From Streptococcus mitis (GTDB lineage Bacteria; Bacillota; Bacilli; Lactobacillales; Streptococcaceae), in assembly GCF_002005545.1 (NCBI RefSeq), contig NZ_LBMT01000001.1, forward strand, positions 312,579 to 376,578: a stretch of 64,000 nt of DNA. The letters run 5' to 3'. The notes under the pieces were generated by a model. The model ran no database searches. It was not told the DNA's origin and saw only the letters and a list, made by a program, of their open reading frames with translations. The position numbers were made by a program, and so were the translations under genes. Each line of letters opens with the position of its first letter. Positions within the stretch are counted from its first letter, which is position 1. This document shows, piece after piece, positions 45,301 through 53,548 of the stretch.

Positions 45301-48300
45301 TTACAGCTTTAACTTTATCTTCGATCGCTTTCTTCTCAGCGTCTGTAAGTTTTTCTGGATTTGCTACTACTGTCTTATCTGCTGGTTTAACGATGTCGTT
45401 TCCTGCATTTGGTTTAGTTGCATCTACTTCTGATTTGAATAAATCTTCTGATGGGATTGTCGCAGTAGTTCCATCTTTCAGTGTAACTGTCGCATTACCA
45501 TCTTCATCAAATTTAACAGATTTAGTTTCTGGGTTTAATTCTCTTAATTTTTCTTCTACTTTAGCTTGATCATCCGGATCATTTGCTTCACCGGCTACTT
45601 TGTCTGCTGGTTTAACAATTTTACTATTTCCTGCATCTGGGTTAGAAGTATCTTCTTTAGTTCTTACTAATTCTGATGCTGGAATTGCTGCAGTTTTACC
45701 TTCTGGAGTAGAAACAGAAACAGTTCCATTTTCATCTATCGTTACTATAGCATCTGGATTTACCTCTTCAACTTTAGCAACAATCTTAGCTTTCTCTTCG
45801 TCAGTTAAGTTCGATGGATCTTTTACGATAACTTTATCAAGTGGTTTGTTAATGTCATTTCCACCTTTACCGTTATCTAACTGGTCCTCAGTTTTCACTA
45901 ATTTTGTCGGATTGATAATTCCTTTATCGCCAGCTTCTGTTGTTACTTCGATGTTTCCATTTTCATCATATTTAACTTCTTTAGCTGTTGGGTTAACTTT
46001 CTTAACTTCTTCTAAGATTTTAGCTTTTTCTTCATCTGTTAATGCACTTGGATCTTTTACTAATACTTTATCAATTGGTCTGTTTACTTCTCCAATTGCT
46101 TTAATAGCCGCCTTATCAGCCTCTTCTATTGTATTAACATCGTCTACACTACTTACTGCATCAATTTCTGCTTTAGATTTTTCCGCAACTTTATCTACTT
46201 TAGCTTTTAATTTAGCTTTAGCTTCAGGAGTTAGATCGTTACGCGCATCGATTTCTGCTTTCTTAGCTGTTGCTTCTTCATCAATTGCTTTACGAGCATT
46301 TGGTTTATCTTCTACAACTGGTACAGATTTTTCAATTTCACCTTCAGCTTTTTCTTGAAGTTGCTTAACTTCTGCATCTGTTCCAGCTTTATCGATTTCT
46401 TCCTTAGCTTCTTCTGCTAGAGCTTTAGCTGCATCTGCTGCAACTTTCTTCTCTTCATCAGTAGCATCTGGAGTGTTAGCAATGTCTTCCAATTGTTTTG
46501 CTAATTTATCTTCGATTGCTTTCTTGGCTGCTGGTTTAGTTACTGCTTCTGGATTTACAGCTTTAACATCTGCTACACCTTTATCTTTTGCACCATCTAC
46601 TGCTTTTTGAGCTTCTGCGGCTTTTTCTGGTGTCTCTGCATTAGCTGGTTGAGCATCGATCGCATCTGTTGCTTCTTTCGCTTTAGCTTGAGCTTCTTCC
46701 TTAGCTGCTGCTTTTTCTTCGTCAGTTAAGTCTTTACGCTCGTCGATTGCTTCTTCTTTCTTAGCTAACTCTTTTGCAATTTCTTCTTTAGCTTTTTCTT
46801 TCGCTACTGGATTTACTTTCGCAACTTCTCCAGTACCAGCATTTTTCGCTGCATCTACTGCTGCATCTGTTGTTGCTGCATCGATTGCTTTCTTAGCATC
46901 ATCTGCTGCTTTCTCTGCTGCTTTCTTAGCTTCATCTTTTTCTGCTGGAGTTAAGTCTTCACGTGCGTTAATTGCGTCTACTTTAGCTTTAAGAGCTGCA
47001 TCTACTGCTTCCTTAGCTTCTGGTTTCTTAGCCGCTACTGGATTTACAGCTTTAACATCTGCTACACCTTTATCTTTTGCACCATCTACTGCTTTTTTAG
47101 CTTCTGCTGCTTTTTCTGGTGTTTCTGCGATAGATGGTTGAGCGTCGATTGCATCTGTTGCTTCTTTTGCTTTCGCTTGCGCATCTTTCTTAGCTGCTGC
47201 TTTTTCTTCGTCAGTTAAGTCTTTACGCCCGTCGATTGCTTCTTCTTTCTTAGCTAACTCTTTTGCAATTTCTTCTTTAGCTTTTTCTTTCGCTACTGGA
47301 TTTACAGCTTTAACATCTGCTACACCTTTATCTTTAGCACCATCTACTGCTGTTTGTGCTTCTGCTGCTTTTTCTGGTGTTTCTGCGTTATCTGGCTGTG
47401 CGTTAATAGCATCTGTCGCTTTTTTAGCTTTTGCTTGAGCATCTTTCTTAGCTGCATCTTTTTCTTTGTCAGTTAAGTCAGGACGTGCATCGATTTCTCC
47501 AACTTTCTTAGCCAATTCATCTGCGATTGCTTGCTTAGCTGCTTCTTTCGCTACTGGGTTTACAGCTTTAACATCTGCTACACCTTTAGCTTTAGCTGCA
47601 TCTACTGCATCTTGTGCTGTTTTAGCTGCTGTTGGTGTAGTTGCTACATCTGGCTGCTTGTTAATAGCGTCTGTTGCTTCTTTTGCTTTCGCTTGTGCTT
47701 CTTCCTTAGCTTTTGCTTTCTCTGCATCTGTTAAGTCTTTACGTGCATCGATTGCTTTTTCTTTTTCTGCTAATTCATCTGCGATTGCTTTTTTAGCCGC
47801 TTCTTTAACTACTGGAGTTACATTTGCAACTGCTGTAGTTCCATCTGTTTTAGCTTTATCAACTGCTGCATTTGTAGTTGCTGCATCAACAGCATCTTTA
47901 GCTACATCTGCTTGCGCTTTTGCTACTTCTTTCGCTTTAGTTTTCTCTTCTGGAGTTAAATCTGTGCGAGCATCGATTGCTTTGTTTTTAGCTGCTAACG
48001 CATCATCAATTGCTTTTTTAGCTTCTGGTTTAGCTTTAGCTACTGGATTTACTGCAGTAACTTCAGCTACACCTGTTTCCTTAGCTGCATCTACTACATC
48101 TTGAGCTGTTTTAGCTGCTGCTGGTGTAGCTGCTGCATCCGGTTGTTTAGCAATTTCAGCTAATTGAGCGTCAGCTTTATCTTTTGCTTCATTCTTAGCT
48201 GCTGTTTTTTCTTCATCAGTTAAGTCTGTACGCTTATCAATTTCGCTATTTTTATCTTCTAATGCTTTTGCAATTGCTTTCTTAGCTTCCGCTTTGGCTA

Positions 48301-51300
48301 CTGGAGTTACATCTGCAACTGCTTTAGCTCCAGCTTCTTTAGCTTTAGTAACTTCTGCATCTGTTGTTGCTGCATCGACAGCTTCCTTAGCTTTATCAGC
48401 TGCTGCTTTTGCTGCTTCTTTAGCTTTAGTTTTCTCTTCTGGAGTTAAATCTGGACGAGCATCGATTGCTTTGTTTTTAGCTGCTAACGCATCATCAATT
48501 GCTTTCTTAGCTGCTGGTTTTGCAGATACTACTGGGTTATCTTTTGCAATTGCATCAGTTCCTGCTTTTTCTACTTTATCTAACTCAGGTTTAGTTGTAG
48601 CATTAGAGTTAGCAATATTTTCAAGAGCTTTAGCTTTATCTGCATTTACTTTAGCGATTGCTGCATCTTTTTCTTCTTGAGTTGCTGCTGCGTTATCATT
48701 GATAGTTTGGATTTGTTTGTCAGCTGCTTTATTAACCGCATCGATAGCAGGTTGTTTGTCTAGAGTTACAAACTCTGATAATGGTCTTGTGTCTTTTGAA
48801 CCATCTGCGTATGTTACTACAAGATTTCCTTGGTCATCTTTTGTTACTGAAGCAATTTTATCATCTTTATCTGTAACTGGAGCATCTTTTGAGATATTTG
48901 CATCGTCATTATTCTTATTGTGCTCAAGTTGTAGTTTTTCTTTGATTTTAGCTAATTCTGCTTCTGTAACGTTAGCTGGATCTGTTACAGCAACTTTTTC
49001 TGTCGGTGCCTTGATATCGTACTTATCTGTTTGAGATTTAACAACGAATTGAACGTATCCTGGTTTTTGTTGACGTGCTGCGTCATCAGTTTCAGCATTA
49101 TAGTTTGCGCCTGTCATTGATTTTGCATCATTGCTATCTTTAGATTCAATGAAACTTGTCCATTGTTGGCCAGCTTTAAGGTTTGTAGTTCCAGTCATCT
49201 TGATAGTAGCTGTTCTCTTATCAGCAGTGACTGTTCCATCGCCAGTTACCACACCATTTTCAACTTTACCTGTTGTAAAACCAAATCCTGTAGTGTTATT
49301 CCAAGTTACATCTCCTGGTCCACGTAGGTATAAGTCTTTAACTTCAGTTTCGTCCTTACCTGTGAATGTTAAGTCAGTATTTTCACCAGTGTAAACATAG
49401 ATTTGACGTTTGTCAGCATTTGAGTATGGAAGTTCAACTGTTGGAGCTTGATTTACTTTAACAGTATGTGTATACTCAGCAGACTCTTTACCTTGACTAT
49501 CTACTGCTTTATATTTAACAGTATATGTTCCTGGTGTTGCTAAATCTGCTGCTTCAAGAGTTGTTTTACTTGTATCACCATTGATAGATACTACTGTTGG
49601 TGTACCTTTTGTTCCTAATGTAGCATTTTGGTCATCTTCATGGTCTGTTACTTTCGCAAGAGTTGAAAGATCTACAGTTCCCCCTGCATTTACTGTCGTC
49701 ACATCTGAGTCTGTTGCTGATGATACTACCGGTGCTTCGTTAGTTACTGGAATGCTAGCTCTGCCTAAGTATGTACCTTTGGTAGCTAGTCCGTTGTGAG
49801 GAATGATTTCTAGGTTAGCACCTTCTTTAACTGGCTCTGTTAATGTTAGTGTAACAGTATCAGAGAAGTTACCCTTAACAACGTTTTTAACTGTCGCTTT
49901 TCCAGCATTGTTGCCAGAAATCACAAAGTTATCATCAGATTCACGTTTAATATCAATTTGTGGTTTAGAATTATCATTTTTGTTTGTATACCAGAAGTAT
50001 GCAATACCTGCATCATGCGGAATTGTAACTGTAACTTCTTTAGCTCCTGCTACAACGCTCTTACCGTCTTTTGCCGCTGCTGATGGCAGGATAGTCGATG
50101 GCCCTTCTGATACTGTTACCGCTGTTGCTTCACTGGATACTCCATTAACAACTTGCGTAACTTCCACTTTATTTTTAGGAGCATAGAATGCTCTTGCAGC
50201 TTCACTAGCACCTGGTAAGGCTTCATTGCTGTTCAATCCTTTATCTAAAGGAAGTTTCCAAGTACCGTCTTCTCCAACTTGTGTTGTTTTTTCTGAGATT
50301 ACTGTTGTTCCTTCTGGATCTTTAACAGTCACTTTAACGGTTGCTCCAGGTGTACCTGTTCCTGTTAATTCCTCATCAGTTGAAAGAACTGTATTTCTAG
50401 CGTTAGCGTTTGTATTGACTACTGGAGCAGGGTTTGTAAGCGCAAAGTCAGTTAATGGTAATGTATCTGTAGATCCATCTTTATACGTTACCACCATATT
50501 GTTATCTACTTTTGTAACAGATTTAATCTTGGCTTCTTTATCGTCAACATTTTGACCTTGTTTCCCAACTAAGTTAGCATCTGCATTCTTTTTAGAATAG
50601 TGAAGTTTAATATTTGCATTATTTGCACCCACTATTTTTGCGAACTCTGCATCTGTTACGTGATTAGCATCAACTACTGGTACTTTAGCAGCTTCGTTTT
50701 CAGGTTTTGTAACATCATATTTTTGAGTTTGTGGTTTAAGTACGACAACGAAAGAACCTGGATCATCTGCACCTGTTGCTCTCCCTGTAATTTCTCCTCC
50801 ATCAGCGTCTGTAACTCGTAAGAAACGCCATCCTAAAACTACACCTGGAGGAGTTTCTCCTCTAGTCGCCGCATCTAGTTTGTCTTGTGTAAAATTCCCT
50901 TCTGGTGCTGGTGTACCTGAGTAAGTAATAACTGCTGGTGATGCTTCTGTTGCTGGTGTCTCAGCAGTAATAGTATTCGCTGTATATCCATATTGAGTAC
51001 TAATTTTATTTGTTGCACCTGGAACTTCAGCAAAAGGTCTGTTACCACCTTGGTTTAAAGTAGCACTCACAATTTTCTTACTATCATCTTTGATTTTAAT
51101 ATCAAATGAGTTTTCTTCTGCACCGTAAACATAAATTTCTTTAGCTGCTGCATTGGAGAAAGGAAATTCCGCTGTTGGTGCTTGGTTTACACGTGTGAAG
51201 TCAGTTACTGGTCTTTCAGCTGTTGTTCCATCGTTATAAGTAATAACAACTTTATCTCCTGATTGAGTAACTGTAGCAATCTTACCGTTAAGGTTGTTTC

Positions 51301-52438
51301 CATCACCTGCTTGTAATCCAGCTTTAATTTTATCTAATTCTGCTTGTTGAAGTTGTGCTGGATCAGCTACCGCAACTTTATCAAAGTTTGCAGCTTTATT
51401 TGCTAAATCTTCTGTGTATTTTACGTTTTGTGAACGAATTTTGAAGAATACTTGATATGCTGGGTCAGATGAACCTTCGTTGTCAATTTCATTGTTACTT
51501 GCATCTTTAGCACGAACTTTACGTGATACTACTGTCGAACCATTCACCCATGGTTTCCCATTAGGATGACGATCTTGCAATTTTCCAGTGATGCTAAGTG
51601 TCGCTGGTTGGTCAGCTGTTGCTGTTGTTTCACCATCAATATTAGAGTTGTTTAATCCATACCCTATATTAGTATCGGTTCCACCACCCATTTTTTGCAT
51701 CCAACCTTTAACAATCTTACCACTGTTATCTGTAATCTTGATACGTCCAGTGATATTTGTTTCTTCTGTTGGAGTTACCCAAATAGTCTGAGATGCTGCA
51801 TCATCATAATCGATTGATACTTTTGGCTTTTCTGTATCAGTTTCAGTACGGAAAGCATTGTTTTTGTCTAATTCTTTACCGCTACGAGCATCATTAGATC
51901 CTGTGTTTTCGATTGAGTTAGATTCTGATTTAGGTTCTGTGTTTTCTGCTGTTTTACCTACAGTTTCTTTACCTTCAGTTGTATCTACTGCTGGAGTTTC
52001 TTTTTTCTCTACAGGTTTGTTTTTTAATTTAGAGTTTGCTGTAGTGACAAGTTTGCTGTAAGCTTTTTTTAGTTCAGCTTGAGTAGTTGCGTTCGCTAAT
52101 GTAGCTTTTGCAGATTCTAGTTCAGCTTTTAATACTGCAACACTTTCTTCCGTTTTGTTATCGTAAGAACCGTTAGAAAGTTTTGTCTCAATTTCTGAAA
52201 TGTAGCTTTCAAGTTGGGTCTTGTCCAAAGTTGGAGTTGCTGGCGCAGTAGCTGTGTCTCCAGGTTGGACAGGTTGGATTTGATCCGCTTGAACAGATAC
52301 AGCTCCATTCCCTAAGAACATGAAAAGAGCAGCGACGGCTACACTAGCCGCCCCAAAACTATATTTACGGATCGAGTAACGAGTGACCTTTTCACGGTGC
52401 AGACGTTCAACACGACTCATAGATGGTTTGTTTTCCAT
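42377..52438 (-). CDS. Giant LPXTG cell-wall surface protein (YSIRK signal, DUF1542-like and Rib-like repeats)
   Basis: This 3353-residue protein has a YSIRK-type signal (YSIRKYSFGAASVAVAALF, about residues 20-50). An N-terminal region of bacterial Ig-like and short 'YADG' modules runs to about residue 1220. Eleven helical repeats of about 65-75 residues (about 1225-2117), of the DUF1542 type with A..AIDARPDLTPEEK, follow. Then come 14 repeats of about 77 residues (about 2117-3187), each with LTDAEKKAIEDKVKAVNP and TTPEGKTAVIPA, similar to Rib/alpha-type repeats. The end has a helical stretch, LPNTG at about 3317-3321, a membrane helix and RRRKEDEEA. Sortase would link it to peptidoglycan, where it projects far from the cell as an adhesin-like fibre. 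I chose the start at 52438 (MENKPSMSRVERLHREKV), preceded by AAAGGAG; an in-frame upstream start would break the signal. Ligand unknown. Confidence 0.93.
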   Translation of the reverse strand: MENKPSMSRVERLHREKVTRYSIRKYSFGAASVAVAALFMFLGNGAVSVQADQIQPVQPGDTATAPATPTLDKTQLESYISEIETKLSNGSYDNKTEESVAVLKAELESAKATLANATTQAELKKAYSKLVTTANSKLKNKPVEKKETPAVDTTEGKETVGKTAENTEPKSESNSIENTGSNDARSGKELDKNNAFRTETDTEKPKVSIDYDDAASQTIWVTPTEETNITGRIKITDNSGKIVKGWMQKMGGGTDTNIGYGLNNSNIDGETTATADQPATLSITGKLQDRHPNGKPWVNGSTVVSRKVRAKDASNNEIDNEGSSDPAYQVFFKIRSQNVKYTEDLANKAANFDKVAVADPAQLQQAELDKIKAGLQAGDGNNLNGKIATVTQSGDKVVITYNDGTTAERPVTDFTRVNQAPTAEFPFSNAAAKEIYVYGAEENSFDIKIKDDSKKIVSATLNQGGNRPFAEVPGATNKISTQYGYTANTITAETPATEASPAVITYSGTPAPEGNFTQDKLDAATRGETPPGVVLGWRFLRVTDADGGEITGRATGADDPGSFVVVLKPQTQKYDVTKPENEAAKVPVVDANHVTDAEFAKIVGANNANIKLHYSKKNADANLVGKQGQNVDDKEAKIKSVTKVDNNMVVTYKDGSTDTLPLTDFALTNPAPVVNTNANARNTVLSTDEELTGTGTPGATVKVTVKDPEGTTVISEKTTQVGEDGTWKLPLDKGLNSNEALPGASEAARAFYAPKNKVEVTQVVNGVSSEATAVTVSEGPSTILPSAAAKDGKSVVAGAKEVTVTIPHDAGIAYFWYTNKNDNSKPQIDIKRESDDNFVISGNNAGKATVKNVVKGNFSDTVTLTLTEPVKEGANLEIIPHNGLATKGTYLGRASIPVTNEAPVVSSATDSDVTTVNAGGTVDLSTLAKVTDHEDDQNATLGTKGTPTVVSINGDTSKTTLEAADLATPGTYTVKYKAVDSQGKESAEYTHTVKVNQAPTVELPYSNADKRQIYVYTGENTDLTFTGKDETEVKDLYLRGPGDVTWNNTTGFGFTTGKVENGVVTGDGTVTADKRTATIKMTGTTNLKAGQQWTSFIESKDSNDAKSMTGANYNAETDDAARQQKPGYVQFVVKSQTDKYDIKAPTEKVAVTDPANVTEAELAKIKEKLQLEHNKNNDDANISKDAPVTDKDDKIASVTKDDQGNLVVTYADGSKDTRPLSEFVTLDKQPAIDAVNKAADKQIQTINDNAAATQEEKDAAIAKVNADKAKALENIANSNATTKPELDKVEKAGTDAIAKDNPVVSAKPAAKKAIDDALAAKNKAIDARPDLTPEEKTKAKEAAKAAADKAKEAVDAATTDAEVTKAKEAGAKAVADVTPVAKAEAKKAIAKALEDKNSEIDKRTDLTDEEKTAAKNEAKDKADAQLAEIAKQPDAAATPAAAKTAQDVVDAAKETGVAEVTAVNPVAKAKPEAKKAIDDALAAKNKAIDARTDLTPEEKTKAKEVAKAQADVAKDAVDAATTNAAVDKAKTDGTTAVANVTPVVKEAAKKAIADELAEKEKAIDARKDLTDAEKAKAKEEAQAKAKEATDAINKQPDVATTPTAAKTAQDAVDAAKAKGVADVKAVNPVAKEAAKQAIADELAKKVGEIDARPDLTDKEKDAAKKDAQAKAKKATDAINAQPDNAETPEKAAEAQTAVDGAKDKGVADVKAVNPVAKEKAKEEIAKELAKKEEAIDGRKDLTDEEKAAAKKDAQAKAKEATDAIDAQPSIAETPEKAAEAKKAVDGAKDKGVADVKAVNPVAAKKPEAKEAVDAALKAKVDAINAREDLTPAEKDEAKKAAEKAADDAKKAIDAATTDAAVDAAKNAGTGEVAKVNPVAKEKAKEEIAKELAKKEEAIDERKDLTDEEKAAAKEEAQAKAKEATDAIDAQPANAETPEKAAEAQKAVDGAKDKGVADVKAVNPEAVTKPAAKKAIEDKLAKQLEDIANTPDATDEEKKVAADAAKALAEEAKEEIDKAGTDAEVKQLQEKAEGEIEKSVPVVEDKPNARKAIDEEATAKKAEIDARNDLTPEAKAKLKAKVDKVAEKSKAEIDAVSSVDDVNTIEEADKAAIKAIGEVNRPIDKVLVKDPSALTDEEKAKILEEVKKVNPTAKEVKYDENGNIEVTTEAGDKGIINPTKLVKTEDQLDNGKGGNDINKPLDKVIVKDPSNLTDEEKAKIVAKVEEVNPDAIVTIDENGTVSVSTPEGKTAAIPASELVRTKEDTSNPDAGNSKIVKPADKVAGEANDPDDQAKVEEKLRELNPETKSVKFDEDGNATVTLKDGTTATIPSEDLFKSEVDATKPNAGNDIVKPADKTVVANPEKLTDAEKKAIEDKVKAVNPDATVVVDDKGNATVTTPEGKTAVIPAADLTKDPEAATKPNAGNDIVKPADKTVVANPEKLTDAEKKAIEDKVKAVNPDATVVVDDKGNATVTTPEGKTAVIPAADLTKDPAAATKPNAGNDIVKPADKTVVANPEKLTDAEKKAIEDKVKAVNPDATVVVDDKGNATVTTPEGKTAVIPAADLTKDPAAATKPNAGNDIVKPADKTVVANPEKLTDAEKKAIEDKVKAVNPDATVVVDDKGNATVTTPEGKTAVIPAADLTKDPEAATKPNAGNDIVKPADKTVVANPEKLTDAEKKAIEDKVKAVNPDATVVVDDKGNATVTTPEGKTAVIPATDLTKDPEAATKPNAGNDIVKPSDKTVVANPEKLTDAEKKAIEDKVKAVNPGSKVVVDDKGNATVTTPEGNTAVIPAADVTKSAADAGIANAGNAVNTPAAKVEVKDPAKLTDEEKAKVKKAIEAVNPGSKVVVDDKGNAAVTTPEGNTAVIPAADVTKSAADAGKANAGNAVNTPAAKVEVKDPANLTDAEKKAIEDKVKAVNPGSKVVVDDKGNATVTTPEGKTATIPATDLTKSASDAGKANAGNGANTPATKTVVKDPANLTDEEKAKVKKAVEDVNPGSTVVVNDKGDVIVTKGDGTVLVIPELDLVIPEDKLTDPTQQNGVNTPATRVLVGDKAKLTADEIEKVKESIKAVNPGSTVVVDENGNATVTTPEGKTATIPAAQLVKDAKDVAAKNNGENINVDFEKETVADFNNLTDAEKEAAKAKIKGANADVVEVIFDKAGNATVITKDGKVYTIVAKDIFKQRPYVPSNGGGNNGATNTDAKVDKAKLEGAIRQLDELIIKESTKFDAETAKEANALSADAKKVFANADASQAEVDAMVKRIEDFMAKVASSTDHATPANDQAAQKPAVAPATAQAAANASQEATTNARKAAKELPNTGTADSTVAMVAAAASALLGLGLAGRRRKEDEEA
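42880..46110 (-). repeat. Array of 14 Rib-like repeats (about 231 bp each)
   Basis: Fourteen units of about 77 codons are arranged head to tail inside the surface-protein gene. The outer units are diverged, while five central ones are nearly identical (listed separately). Confidence 0.85.
44240..45394 (-). repeat. Five near-identical 231-bp tandem units
   Basis: Each unit begins at the Ile codon of IVKPADKTVVANPEKLTD and is exactly 77 codons. Differences are a few silent or single-residue changes such as DPEAAT/DPAAAT. This stretch should vary in copy number between isolates and is prone to assembly error. Confidence 0.92.
46110..48770 (-). repeat. Eleven DUF1542-like helical repeats
   Basis: Repeats carry AKKAIDDALAAKNKAIDAR or AKEEIAKELAKKEEAIDER followed by DLT..EK. 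Two variants partly alternate (A: 'PEAKKAIDDAL', B: 'KEKAKEEIAKEL'), so a longer A-B period of about 140 residues is visible in parts. Confidence 0.8.
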
Positions 52439-52515
52439 TATTTTCTTTTCTCCTTTTGTAAGGTTAATTAATTTGATTTCCACATGACACCTGTATGTAG
52501 AGATCTACAATTTAC

Positions 52516-52544
52516 ATTTTATCTTATTTTCAATATATATGCAA
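52516..52544 (-). promoter_or_regulatory. Promoter of the giant surface-protein gene
   Basis: TTGCAT (52539-52544), 17 bases, TAAAAT (52516-52521) on the minus strand, 78 bases before the start codon. Confidence 0.75.
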
Positions 52545-52854
52545 ATGATTTGATTTAAAATTTTCGCAAAAAAAAAAAGCGTTTTGGGAAAGTAAGGAAT
52601 TTTCAGATAAATTAGTTTTGTATATTTTCTTGTTTTTGTAAATAAATAATTCACATGTTTTTATAACAAATTTGCTTTTGTTTTAATTCCATCCATAAAG
52701 ATAGCGCATTCATATAGGATTGGTAGTAAAATAAATAAGTTTGATGGGTGAAACAAACTATTTTTGCACTGCATAAGAAAAAATTATCCGTAAAACACAT
52801 GAACCAAAAATAAAACATGCTACCTCATTTCGGCAACATGTCATCGTTTTCTAC
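52545..52854. other. AT-rich intergenic region with an 11-A run
   Basis: No gene is seen. A run of 11 A bases (52568-52578) framed by CGC and GCG lies 24 bases upstream of the surface-protein -35. The rest is AT-rich sequence without clear promoter or repeat. Confidence 0.6.
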
Positions 52855-53124
52855 TTACAACAAGGCCTCAAACTCAGCCACGGTCATGTCTAATTGCTGG
52901 CTTGCTATCTCGGAAGTCAGAAGACCTTGACGTACTAGATTTACTAGCATAGACAAACTTCCTTCAACTTTTCCTCGTTCAAGTCCACGCTCTAAACCTT
53001 GTTCAATACCTTCAGCTCGACCACGTTCAAGACCACGCTCTAAACCTTTTTCTTCAGCTTGTTCCAAAGCATAGTCCTGTGCTAACAAGGCTTGTTCTTC
53101 ACGCCTGCGTTGTTCACTAAACAT
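52855..53124 (-). CDS. Stand-alone Rpn C-terminal domain protein (possible RpnS-like product)
   Basis: The frame from the ATG at 53124 encodes 89 residues beginning MFSEQRRREEQALLAQ and ending AEFEALL. AGGAGG lies at 53133-53138, eight bases upstream, an ideal ribosome-binding site. The protein is a Gly/Glu/Arg-rich helix (LERGLERGRAEG units) followed by a short helical domain (LVNLVRQGLLTSE). It matches the C-terminal 89 residues of the full Rpn protein next door but differs at many positions. In E. coli, internal translation of rpn genes is reported to make a small C-terminal protein that blocks the nuclease. A similar role for this separate gene is my inference. Confidence 0.55.
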   Translation of the reverse strand: MFSEQRRREEQALLAQDYALEQAEEKGLERGLERGRAEGIEQGLERGLERGKVEGSLSMLVNLVRQGLLTSEIASQQLDMTVAEFEALL

Positions 53125-53270
53125 TCTCCTGTCCTCCTCGGACCAGCTCTTGTAGTCCAGCAGTTGGTCTGCTTGGCTGATGGCTCGCTCGGGGTGCTGG
53201 GTAAAGGGTTTATTACCGAAAAACTCCAACCACGGCTTGCGAACACTATCCTTGCTGGTTTCTCTGTACT
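52855..53270 (-). pseudogene. Tandem partial copy of the Rpn gene (3' 40%)
   Basis: This region repeats the C-terminal part of the neighbouring Rpn gene from KYRETSKD onwards. Upstream of that point the frame is closed by a TAA, so the nuclease domain is missing. Inside it an intact 89-codon reading frame with a strong ribosome-binding site remains (52855-53124, listed separately). The DNA suggests a tandem duplication followed by deletion of the 5' part. Confidence 0.8.
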
Positions 53271-53278
53271 TTTAGGTC

Positions 53279-53548
53279 TTATTTATGATGTTTATGATGG
53301 TTTTTCAATAGCTCCTCAAACTCAGCGACGGTCATGCCTAATTGATGGCTGGCAACTTCAGAAGTCAGGAGACCTTGACGTACTAGATTTACTAAACCTA
53401 CTTTTAATCCCTGTTCAATGCCTTCTTCTCGTCCTTGTTCACGACCCTCTGCACGACCACGTTCTAAGCCTTTTTCTTCAGCTTGTTCCAAGGCATAATC
53501 CTGTGCTAACAATGCCTGTTCTTCTCGCATACGTAGCTGACTAAACAT
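53279..53548 (-). CDS. Internal start within rpn: possible C-terminal small product
   Basis: In the same frame as the full Rpn gene the ATG of residue 227 (53548) is preceded by AGGAGG (53557-53562), again at eight bases. Translation from here would give an 89-residue protein starting MFSQLRMREEQALLAQ. The same start signal is kept in the partial copy next door. Whether it is used cannot be shown from sequence; the bases also serve as Glu-Glu-Asp-Arg codons. Confidence 0.4.
   Translation of the reverse strand: MFSQLRMREEQALLAQDYALEQAEEKGLERGRAEGREQGREEGIEQGLKVGLVNLVRQGLLTSEVASHQLGMTVAEFEELLKNHHKHHK

Noticed and set aside
43620-45569. A 649-codon open frame on the plus strand opposite the surface-protein repeats
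   Set aside because: It is the complement of the repeated, biased codons of the real gene; it has no plausible start signal and its repeats mirror the coding strand.
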